Source: Tsuneonella flava (GTDB lineage: Bacteria > Pseudomonadota > Alphaproteobacteria > Sphingomonadales > Sphingomonadaceae). Taken from it: a stretch of 64,000 nt of DNA. The notes under the pieces were generated by a model. It saw only the letters and a list, made by a program, of their open reading frames with translations. It was not told the origin of the DNA and searched no databases. The translations under genes and the position numbers were made by a program. Positions 52,700 through 60,023 of the stretch are shown here, piece by piece (the stretch's first letter is position 1; every line of letters begins with the position of its first letter). The stretch covers positions 186,001 through 250,000 of the forward strand of contig NZ_PHSO01000001.1 of assembly GCF_002870965.1 (NCBI RefSeq). The letters run 5' to 3'.

Positions 52700-53857
52700 C
52701 TATCCCTTCAGATAGTCGCGCTTTATTTTCTTCGCGAGGCTCCATTTGTGCACTTCGGTCGGGCCATCGTAGATGCGAAATGCACGAATTTCCCTGAACA
52801 GCTGTTCGACAATGGTATCGCCGGTGACACCGTCGCCCCCCATAACCTGAACGCAATTATCGGCGATCTTCATCAGTGCTTCGCTCACCGACACCTTGGT
52901 CATCGAACTTTCGGCCGTTCCGAGCGAACCGCTGTCGAGCACTCCGGCGCACCAATCGATCATCAGTTCGCATTGCTGCAACAGAATCATATTCTCGGCC
53001 AGCATGAACCCGACGCCTTCATGGTCGATCAGCAGCTTGCCGAACGCCTCTCGCTGGCAGGCATAAGCGGTCGCAATCTCGTGCGCGCGACGGCAGCCGC
53101 CCAACCAGCGCATGCAGTGTGATAACCGGGCAGGACTGAGCCGGATTTGGGCATATTTGAAGCCTTCGCCACTCTGCCCCAGCATCTGATCGGCCGGTAC
53201 GCGCAGATTGTCGATCCGCAACGCGGCATGGCCGCCTGGCATCGAACTGTCGATCGTGTCGAGTATAGTTTCGACAGTGATTGCAGGGGCCGGAAGGTCG
53301 ACGAGGAACATGCATGCGCCATCGTCGGACTTTGCCATTACGATCCCCACCGCCGCCCCCTGATAGCCGGTGATGAAGCGCTTGCGGCCATTGATGATCC
53401 AGTGATTGCCGTCCAGGCGACACGTGGTCATCATCATCGACGGGTCCGAACCGGCCCCGCCTTCCGCCGCTGGCTCCGTCATCAGAAATGCCGAACGCGC
53501 GCCGCCCTGGATCAATGGCGTGAGGAAACGCGCCTTCTGCTCGTCGGTAGCCACATGGCCCAGCAGATACATATTGCCCTCGTCCGGGGCCATGGTGTTG
53601 ACGGCCAGTGGCCCGAGCGGACTAAGCCCGGAAGCAATAAGCACGGTCGCTGTCTCGCGTTGGCTCAGGTGGCTCCCATCCGCCAATATGTGCGGCGTCA
53701 AAACGCCTGCGAGCTTCGCCTTTTCACGCATTTCCGCAACCAGCTCATCGGACGGCCCGTGGCCGCTTCGCGCGCGCGCATCCTTCTCGTATGGGATGAC
53801 GACGGTCCGCACGAAAGCTTCCACGTCAGCGGCAATTGATGACGCCCGATCGGTCAC
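52700..53857 (-). CDS. Acyl-CoA dehydrogenase, ACAD10/ACAD11-like
   Basis: A 385-residue flavoprotein of the acyl-CoA dehydrogenase fold. The FAD region reads AFLMTEPAAEGGAGSDPSMM and WIINGRKRFITG. The C-terminal RIYDGPTEVHKWSLAKKIKRD has the DGPxEVH form typical of the ACAD10/ACAD11 and LvaC group rather than the usual GTSEI. In that group the enzyme works with a kinase to turn 4-phosphoacyl-CoA into a 3-hydroxyacyl-CoA. The start is GTG 53857 with GGAGAG upstream. The kinase gene at 53953-54975 lies just upstream on the same strand. Catalytic details cannot be confirmed by eye. Confidence 0.9.
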   Translation of the reverse strand: MTDRASSIAADVEAFVRTVVIPYEKDARARSGHGPSDELVAEMREKAKLAGVLTPHILADGSHLSQRETATVLIASGLSPLGPLAVNTMAPDEGNMYLLGHVATDEQKARFLTPLIQGGARSAFLMTEPAAEGGAGSDPSMMMTTCRLDGNHWIINGRKRFITGYQGAAVGIVMAKSDDGACMFLVDLPAPAITVETILDTIDSSMPGGHAALRIDNLRVPADQMLGQSGEGFKYAQIRLSPARLSHCMRWLGGCRRAHEIATAYACQREAFGKLLIDHEGVGFMLAENMILLQQCELMIDWCAGVLDSGSLGTAESSMTKVSVSEALMKIADNCVQVMGGDGVTGDTIVEQLFREIRAFRIYDGPTEVHKWSLAKKIKRDYLKG

Positions 53858-53952
53858 AGATCTCTCCTTTGGTGCATGAATATCTTACGAATTTTAGAAG
53901 CAGTGGTGCAGTTCATAACACCCCCGCAGGCTTTATCGGGTTCCACCGTCTG

Positions 53953-54975
53953 TCAGCCTTGTTCTGCGGTGTGCCGTGCGATTGCGGCAAAATCATCCAT
54001 GTGTCTTACCAGGTCAGCCGCCTCAGCGGACGAGGCAGTGCCGCGCAACATGCGCCCCTTTATGCCGTGGACAATCGCGGCGAACCGGAACAGGTTGAAA
54101 GCGATGTAGACATTCAGGTCAGCGATGTCGGCACGGTCAGTGCGGCGGCAATAGGCCGCGATATAGTCTTCTTCGCCAGGGATTCCGAGCGCGGGCAGAT
54201 CGCGGCCAGCTAAGCCCCACCTGATGGAAGAGGGAACGCGATAAGCCATAAGATGATAGGTGAAGTCGACAATCGGATGACCCAGAGTTGAAAGTTCCCA
54301 GTCCAACACAGCGATCACGCGCGGTTCGGTGGGATGAAAAATCACATTGTCCACGCGATAATCTCCGTGGACGACACACGTCTCTTCAAGCTGCGGTGCA
54401 TGATTGGGAAGCCACTCGACAAGGAAATCCATATCGGGCGAACGACCCGCCATTTCGTCCTCCTGATACTGGCGAGACCAACGCTCGATCTGGCGCTGCA
54501 AATAGCGCCCCGGACGTCCGAAATCCGCCAGCCCTGATGCAGTGGGCTCGAAACTATGCAGCTGCGCCAAGGTGGCGCCCATCGCATCGTAATACGCGCT
54601 ACGCTCTTCGGCTGGAACAGCTGGGAGATCCCCGTCCCAGAAAATGCGACCTTCGACCATGTCCATGACATAGAACCACGATCCGATGACAGAATCGTCG
54701 GTGCAGAGTCCATATATGTGAGGGACGGGAAAGCCCTGCTGCGCCAGAGCCTTCATCACCCGCGCCTCGCGATCGACGGCATGGGCGCCTTTCAGCAATT
54801 CCCCTGCCGGCTTGCGCCGCATTACATATTGCCCGCTGGCAGCCGTCAGCTTGAAGGTCGGATTGGACTGTCCGCCGCTAAACTTCTCGACGTCCAGCGG
54901 ACCGCGAAAACCAGTTACGTTCGCATCCATCCATCGTTCGAGCGCAGCGATGTCGAAACGGGTATTTGCGTCCAT
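53953..54975 (-). CDS. ACAD10/11- and LvaA-like acyl-CoA kinase (kinase 3)
   Basis: A 340-residue APH-fold kinase. FSGGQSNPTFKL (ATP-binding loop), HGDYRVDN (catalytic His, Asp and Asn all present), and VLDWELSTLGHPIVDF match the kinase half of ACAD10/ACAD11 very closely. In the characterised systems it phosphorylates the 4-hydroxyl of 4-hydroxyacyl-CoA. ATG 54973-54975 has GGTGG before it. The LvaC-like dehydrogenase follows 95 nt downstream, reproducing the human fusion as two genes. I see no LvaB/DUF6285-like small partner. Confidence 0.92.
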   Translation of the reverse strand: MDANTRFDIAALERWMDANVTGFRGPLDVEKFSGGQSNPTFKLTAASGQYVMRRKPAGELLKGAHAVDREARVMKALAQQGFPVPHIYGLCTDDSVIGSWFYVMDMVEGRIFWDGDLPAVPAEERSAYYDAMGATLAQLHSFEPTASGLADFGRPGRYLQRQIERWSRQYQEDEMAGRSPDMDFLVEWLPNHAPQLEETCVVHGDYRVDNVIFHPTEPRVIAVLDWELSTLGHPIVDFTYHLMAYRVPSSIRWGLAGRDLPALGIPGEEDYIAAYCRRTDRADIADLNVYIAFNLFRFAAIVHGIKGRMLRGTASSAEAADLVRHMDDFAAIARHTAEQG

Positions 54976-54995
54976 TACCACCAATTCATCTCTGT

Positions 54996-55805
54996 TTATG
55001 AACGTCTTTGAGGCACGGTCAGAGCATCGGCGGACGAGTCGCCCAGCAACAGCCCTCCATCGACTTCCAGAACGACCCCGGTGATGTAGCGGGCATTGTC
55101 GCTCGACAGGAACAGCGCGGCGTCGGCAATGTCCCGCTTCGCACCATAATCGCGCAACGGCAGGCGCCGCTTGATGGCGTTGGTCGCTTCATCGGTTGGC
55201 GCGAGCCGGGCCATGCCTTCGGTATCGCCGATCGGGCCGGGTGAAATGGCATTGACGCGAATGCCCGCAGGCCCCCACTCCATTGCCAGAGTTTCCGTGA
55301 GATTGTTGATCCCTGCCTTCGCAGCGCTGGCATGCGCCTGAAACATGATCGGTCGCTTGGCCTGTCCTGCGGTAATGGAAATAAGGCTGGCGCCCGGTTT
55401 ACGCAGATGGTCGAACGAAGCGCGCATAACGTTGAACGTGCCCAGCAGATCAATCTCCACCACAGTGCGAAAGGCGTTTGCAGACAGCCCCACCGCCGGA
55501 GACAGGAAATTGCCTGCCGCCCCAGATATCACGACATCGATCGGACCCCACCGCTCCGATGTCTGTGCAAAGGCACGTGAAACGGCATCGAAGTCGCGAA
55601 CGTCCGCTGCCAGGCCAATACAGTCCGCGCCAGTTGCCTTCACCTCCTCGGCCGCCGCTGCGACCCGCTCTTCGCTACGGCTTATCAGCGCGACATTGGC
55701 CCCCATTTCACCGAAGCGATGAGCGATGCCCAGATTGATCCCGGAAGATCCCCCGGCCACGAAAACTGTGCGACCCTTGAACGCACCGGCGCAAAACATG
55801 TCCAT
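54996..55805 (-). CDS. SDR, probable 2,4-dienoyl-CoA reductase (DECR2-like)
   Basis: A 269-residue short-chain dehydrogenase. The NADPH-binding AGGSSGINLGIA and SGAAGNFLSP resemble peroxisomal 2,4-dienoyl-CoA reductases. The usual YxxxK catalytic pair is modified: the Lys in HASAAK is kept, but the Tyr position is Ala, as in that subgroup. PGPIGDTEGMARL follows. It would remove 4,5-unsaturation during breakdown of unsaturated or hydroxylated acyl-CoAs. ATG 55803-55805 is chosen over the longer frame, which runs into the neighbouring hydratase. Kinase 3 follows 20 nt downstream. Confidence 0.88.
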   Translation of the reverse strand: MDMFCAGAFKGRTVFVAGGSSGINLGIAHRFGEMGANVALISRSEERVAAAAEEVKATGADCIGLAADVRDFDAVSRAFAQTSERWGPIDVVISGAAGNFLSPAVGLSANAFRTVVEIDLLGTFNVMRASFDHLRKPGASLISITAGQAKRPIMFQAHASAAKAGINNLTETLAMEWGPAGIRVNAISPGPIGDTEGMARLAPTDEATNAIKRRLPLRDYGAKRDIADAALFLSSDNARYITGVVLEVDGGLLLGDSSADALTVPQRRS

Positions 55806-55818
55806 ACTCAATCGTTCC

Positions 55819-56697
55819 TTACTTGTAGGCCGGCTCGTCCCACCAGGGGAAATAGTCCGGCATGTCGGTTGAAACTTTGTCGACAAAGCGCGCGGGCCGC
55901 TTCTCCAGAAAGGCACTGAGGCCTTCTGCAACATCCCGGCTCTGGCCGCGCGAGAGGATACCGCGGCTGTCGATTCTGTGCGCTTCCATAGGGTTGCTCA
56001 TGCCCAGACCACGCCAGATCATCTGGCGCATCAACGCCACTGAAACGGGCGCAGTGTTGTCCGCGATCTCGCGAGCCAGCGCCCGCGCCGCGGTCAGGAG
56101 GTCGTCAGGCGCGTGGAGCGATCGAACGAGCCCCGCCGCCCTGGCCTCATTCGCGTCGAACACCCGGCCCGTTGTGCACCATTCGAGCGCCTGCGAGACA
56201 CCTACGACACGCGGAAGGAACCAGGCCGAAGCTGCCTCACTGACGATGCCGCGCCGGGCGAAGACGAAGCCAATTCTGGCGCTGCCGCTCGCCAGACGAA
56301 TGTCCATCGGCAAGGTCATTGTGGCCCCAATCCCCACAGCCGGACCATTGATCGCCGCAATGATCGGCTTAAGGCACCGGAATATCCGCAGCGCCACTCG
56401 CCCGCCGCTATCGCGCGCGGCATCGGAGCTGTAATTCAGCGAGCCATCGGCATTCACAAGATCGTCTTTCGGGACGAAAGTCTCCGGCCCGTCTGACAAG
56501 TCCGCGCCCGCACAAAAGGCTCGCCCGGCGCCGGTAAAGATAGCCACGCGCACATTGTCATCGGCATCGATGCGATTCAGCGCATCGATCAATTCCTCCA
56601 TCATCCCATTCGTGAAGGCATTCAGCCTGTCCGGCCTGTCCAGCGTGACGGTGGCGATCCCTTCTTCGACGTCATAGCGAATAGTTTCATAGGTCAT
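55819..56697 (-). CDS. Enoyl-CoA hydratase/isomerase family protein (B)
   Basis: A 292-residue crotonase-fold protein. The first part, TVTLDRPDRLNAF and FCAGADLSDG, is normal. The INGPAVGIGATMTLPMDI block lacks the first hydratase Glu, and RGIVSEAASAW holds a Glu at the position used by isomerases and other variants. It may therefore isomerise a double bond rather than hydrate one. It lies 14 nt before the DECR-like gene, in the order ACAD - ECH - SDR - kinase - ACAD. Confidence 0.9.
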   Translation of the reverse strand: MTYETIRYDVEEGIATVTLDRPDRLNAFTNGMMEELIDALNRIDADDNVRVAIFTGAGRAFCAGADLSDGPETFVPKDDLVNADGSLNYSSDAARDSGGRVALRIFRCLKPIIAAINGPAVGIGATMTLPMDIRLASGSARIGFVFARRGIVSEAASAWFLPRVVGVSQALEWCTTGRVFDANEARAAGLVRSLHAPDDLLTAARALAREIADNTAPVSVALMRQMIWRGLGMSNPMEAHRIDSRGILSRGQSRDVAEGLSAFLEKRPARFVDKVSTDMPDYFPWWDEPAYK

Positions 56698-56730
56698 GCG
56701 CCACTCTTCCTGCTCTGAAGCGCCATTTCT

Positions 56731-57897
56731 TCAATCCTCCAGTGTGCGTGCGATCAGCAGCTTCATGACCTCGGTCGTGCCGCCGTAGATGCGCTTGACG
56801 CGCACATCCTTGTACATCTGGGCAATCGGATATTCGGACATGTAGCCATAGCCACCAAAGAACTGCTGGCAGCGATCAACAATGGCCTGCGCTCGTTCGG
56901 AAACCCAGTATTTCGCCATGCTGGCGGTCGCGGCGTCCAGTTCCCCCGCCAGATATTTCCCGATACAATCGTCGACGAAGAGGCGAGCGATGACAGCTTC
57001 GGTCTTGCATTCGGCGAGAGTGAATTGGGTGTTCTGGAAATCCAGCACCCGTTTGCCGAACGCCTTGCGCTCGCGCACGTAGGCGAGCGTGTCGTTCAGC
57101 GCCCGTTCGATGATCGCCAGGCATTCGATCGCGATGATGAGCCGCTCTTTCGGCAGCTCCTTCATCAGCTGATACATGCCCTGCCCCTCGACTCCGCCGA
57201 GCAGATTTTCGGCTGGCACGAAGACATCCTCGAAATAGAGTTCGGAGGTGTCGCCCATCTCCAGCCCGACCTTGTCGAGATTGCGGCCCCTCGCGAAGCC
57301 GGCTGCATCCTCGGTCTCGACCACCAGCAGCGAAATTCCCCGGCTGCCTTCCTGCGGGTTGGTCTTGGCCACCACGATGATCAGGTTGGCGCTCTGCCCG
57401 TTGGTGATGAAGGTCTTCTGGCCGTTGATGGCATAGCCATTGCCGCTGGCGCTGGCCGTCGTGCGAATACCCTGAAGATCGGAGCCTGCCCCTGGTTCGG
57501 TCATGGCGATGGCGGTGATATACTGGCCCGACACGATCCCCGGCAACCAGCGCTGCTGCTGTTCCGGAGTGCCGTAGTGCTGAATATAGTGGCCGCAGAT
57601 GGCGTTATGCAGGGGGATGCCCCAGCCCTCTGCTCCGGCCAGACCGAGGTGCCGGATCAAGGTCGCTTCATGGCGCAGGTCGCCGCCCGCCCCGCCGAAT
57701 TCCGGATCGATCGACAGGCCGAGCAGTCCCGCCTGCCCCACCTCGTCCCAGGCGCTGCGCTCAACGATCCCGTCGTCCCGCCAACGCTGCAACCGGGCGG
57801 GCGTAACCTTGTCGGCGAGAAAGCGCGACACGCTGTCATCGAACATCTGGATCTCGTCGTCGACCCAGCGAGATGGACTGTCGAATATCCCCGTCAT
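56731..57897 (-). CDS. Acyl-CoA dehydrogenase (classic type)
   Basis: A 388-residue dehydrogenase introducing an alpha,beta double bond into an acyl-CoA and passing electrons to ETF. AMTEPGAGSDLQGI and FITNGQSANLII bind FAD. QFFGGYGYMSEYPIAQMYKDVRVKRIYGGTTEVMK at the C-terminus carries the typical signature and probable catalytic Glu in GGTTE. ATG 57895-57897 is two bases after the upstream SDR stop, so they are translationally coupled. Confidence 0.95.
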   Translation of the reverse strand: MTGIFDSPSRWVDDEIQMFDDSVSRFLADKVTPARLQRWRDDGIVERSAWDEVGQAGLLGLSIDPEFGGAGGDLRHEATLIRHLGLAGAEGWGIPLHNAICGHYIQHYGTPEQQQRWLPGIVSGQYITAIAMTEPGAGSDLQGIRTTASASGNGYAINGQKTFITNGQSANLIIVVAKTNPQEGSRGISLLVVETEDAAGFARGRNLDKVGLEMGDTSELYFEDVFVPAENLLGGVEGQGMYQLMKELPKERLIIAIECLAIIERALNDTLAYVRERKAFGKRVLDFQNTQFTLAECKTEAVIARLFVDDCIGKYLAGELDAATASMAKYWVSERAQAIVDRCQQFFGGYGYMSEYPIAQMYKDVRVKRIYGGTTEVMKLLIARTLED

Positions 57898-57899
57898 GC

Positions 57900-58685
57900 T
57901 TAGCGGGGCGCCATCCGAATGCCACCGTCCAGACGGACATCCTCGCCATTGAAATAGCCGTTCTCGATCATCGAGAGCGCGAGCGCGGCATATTCGGAAG
58001 GATCGCCGAGACGCTTTGGGAACGGCACACTCGCCGACAATGAATCGATCACCTTTTGCCCCGCCCCCAGCATCAATGGTGTCATGAAGATGCCCGGCAG
58101 GATCGTGTTGACCCGAATGCCCTCGCCCATCAGGTCGCGCGCGACAGGCAAGGTGAGACTGGTGACGCCGCCCTTGGATGCGGAGTAGGCGGCCTGTCCG
58201 ATCTGGCCGTCTTCAGCGGCCACGGATGCAGTCATGATGATCACGCCGCGATCATTGTCGCTCGTCAATGGGTCCAGCGTCAGCATACCAGCCGCCGACT
58301 TCGCAACACAGCGGAACGTGCCCACCAGGTTTATCTTGATCAGCCTGTCGAATTCCGCGACCGGGAAATGCCGGATCGAGCCGTCCTCCCGCGAGCGACT
58401 GGCGGTCTTGATCGCGCTGCCGGTGCCGGCACAGCAGACCATAATCCGCTCCTGCCCGTGCGCCTCGCGAGCTTTGGCGAAACCGGCCTCGACGCTGGCA
58501 TCGTCAGTGACGTCGACCTTGCAGAAAATGCCCCCGATGGAGTGCGCGACCGCCTCGCCCTTCTCCTCGTTGAGGTCGAAGATCGCAACTTTGGCGCCTT
58601 TCGTAGCAAGCGCGCGCGCCGTTGCTTCACCCAGGCCCGATGCGCCGCCCGTAACAGCCGCGGCAATATCGTCGTTCAGTTCCAT
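57900..58685 (-). CDS. SDR, 3-hydroxyacyl-CoA dehydrogenase type (HSD17B10-like)
   Basis: A 261-residue short-chain dehydrogenase with VTGGASGLG at the N-terminus, the CCAGTGSA block, and the catalytic triad around TASVAAEDGQ and YSASKGG. The FMTPLM and LDGGIRMAPR ends match the type-2 3-hydroxyacyl-CoA dehydrogenases (FabG-like HSD10 family), so oxidation of a 3-hydroxyacyl-CoA to 3-ketoacyl-CoA is expected. The ribosome site GGGGAGGGG precedes ATG 58683-58685. It sits between the thiolase and the dehydrogenase, completing a beta-oxidation set. Confidence 0.94.
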   Translation of the reverse strand: MELNDDIAAAVTGGASGLGEATARALATKGAKVAIFDLNEEKGEAVAHSIGGIFCKVDVTDDASVEAGFAKAREAHGQERIMVCCAGTGSAIKTASRSREDGSIRHFPVAEFDRLIKINLVGTFRCVAKSAAGMLTLDPLTSDNDRGVIIMTASVAAEDGQIGQAAYSASKGGVTSLTLPVARDLMGEGIRVNTILPGIFMTPLMLGAGQKVIDSLSASVPFPKRLGDPSEYAALALSMIENGYFNGEDVRLDGGIRMAPR

Positions 58686-58711
58686 CGCAATGCCCCTCCC
58701 CGGAAAATCGT

Positions 58712-59971
58712 CTAGCCGTCGATCCGCTCAACGATGATAGCTGGCGCCATTCCTCCGGCAGCGCACATGGTGACGAGTCCATAACGCCCCCCCGTTCGCT
58801 CCAGCTCGTCGACCACCGTTCCGATCAGAATGGCTCCGGTTGCTCCAATCGGATGGCCAAGGGCAATCGAGCCGCCATTGACGTTCACTTTCGACCGATC
58901 GAGATTGAGGTCGCGAACGAATTTCTCGACCACCACCGCAAAGGCTTCGTTGATCTCCCACAGATCGATTTCGTCAATCGCGAGGCCTGCCTTCGCCAGA
59001 ACCTTCTTCGCGGCGGGCACCGGCGCGTTGAGCATCAGCGTGGGATCGTCACCCATGTTGACCGCCGCCACGATCCGCGCCCGCGCCTTGAGCCCGTACT
59101 CTTTGGCATATGCGGGCGAGGCAATCAGGACCGCTGCCGCACCATCGACCACGCCGGAGCTGTTACCGGCATGATGGACATGCTCGATTTCCAGATCGGG
59201 ATAACGGCGGTTGATCTGCTTGCGGAAGGTCGAACCCTTCTCGTCATAGGGATAATCCGCCAGCGCCACGAAGGCGGGCTTCAATTGCGCGAGCCCTTCC
59301 GCCGTAGTTTCCGGGCGGGGATATTCATCCTTCGCCAGCACGACATTGCCATCGTCGTCCTTCACCGGAACGAGTGACTTGTCGAAACGCCCTTCGGCAA
59401 TCGCGACAGCCGCCTTACGCTGACTTTCAAGGCCAAGCGCGTCGAGCGCTTCGCGGCTGATCCCTTCCATCGACGCGATTGCATCGCCGCACACGCCCTG
59501 ATGAGATTGCGGGTGCAGGACATCGAGATGGTCGTTCTGCGATCCCATCAGCGGTGCCCCCAGACCCGCAGCCACCTCATCTGCCGTGAGCGCATTGGCA
59601 TAGCTCATCATTTCGGTGCCACCGGCGACGACCAGATCCTCCATGCCGCTCATCACCTGAGCCGCCGCCAGGCTGACGGCCGAAATGCCGCCGCCGCAGA
59701 AACGGTCGAGAGTGACGCCGCTGGCCGCGACATCGTAACCCGCGTCCAGTGCGGCCATCCGCCCCAGATCGCCGCCCTGCTTGCCCCTCTGCGAGGAGGT
59801 CGACCAGATAATGTCGCCTACGTCGGCAGTATCCAGATCGTTACGCTCGGCAATGGCTCGGAGGACAGTCGCGGCGAGATGCTGGGGGTGGAGATGGGCG
59901 AGAGAGCCCTTGCCCACCTTACCGATCCCTCGGGGCGTGCGAACTGCATCGATGATAAGCGCTTCGGTCAT
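58712..59971 (-). CDS. Acetyl-CoA C-acyltransferase (thiolase)
   Basis: A 419-residue degradative thiolase cleaving 3-ketoacyl-CoA with CoA. Nucleophile Cys92 is in LDRFCGGG; NEAFAVV, GGSIALGHPIGATG and CAAGGMAPA supply the His and second Cys. The start is ATG 59969-59971. A 16-bp palindrome (60003-60018) lies 32 nt upstream, so this is probably the first gene of a leftward transcript through SDR, ACAD, ECH, DECR-like, kinase 3 and the second dehydrogenase. Confidence 0.96.
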   Translation of the reverse strand: MTEALIIDAVRTPRGIGKVGKGSLAHLHPQHLAATVLRAIAERNDLDTADVGDIIWSTSSQRGKQGGDLGRMAALDAGYDVAASGVTLDRFCGGGISAVSLAAAQVMSGMEDLVVAGGTEMMSYANALTADEVAAGLGAPLMGSQNDHLDVLHPQSHQGVCGDAIASMEGISREALDALGLESQRKAAVAIAEGRFDKSLVPVKDDDGNVVLAKDEYPRPETTAEGLAQLKPAFVALADYPYDEKGSTFRKQINRRYPDLEIEHVHHAGNSSGVVDGAAAVLIASPAYAKEYGLKARARIVAAVNMGDDPTLMLNAPVPAAKKVLAKAGLAIDEIDLWEINEAFAVVVEKFVRDLNLDRSKVNVNGGSIALGHPIGATGAILIGTVVDELERTGGRYGLVTMCAAGGMAPAIIVERIDG

Positions 59972-59998
59972 ATGAATCCCACTCGGTTGGTTTGCACT

Positions 59999-60018
59999 TT
60001 AATTAATCGTTCGATTAA
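59999..60018. promoter_or_regulatory. Operator-like palindrome before the thiolase operon
   Basis: TTAATCG and CGATTAA flank a TT centre (60003-60018), a form common for TetR-type repressors of acyl-CoA genes. TTAATTAATCG (59999-60009) is the reverse complement of the core at 44441-44451 upstream of kinase 1. No regulator gene is in the window. Confidence 0.55.
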
Positions 60019-60023
60019 CTCTG

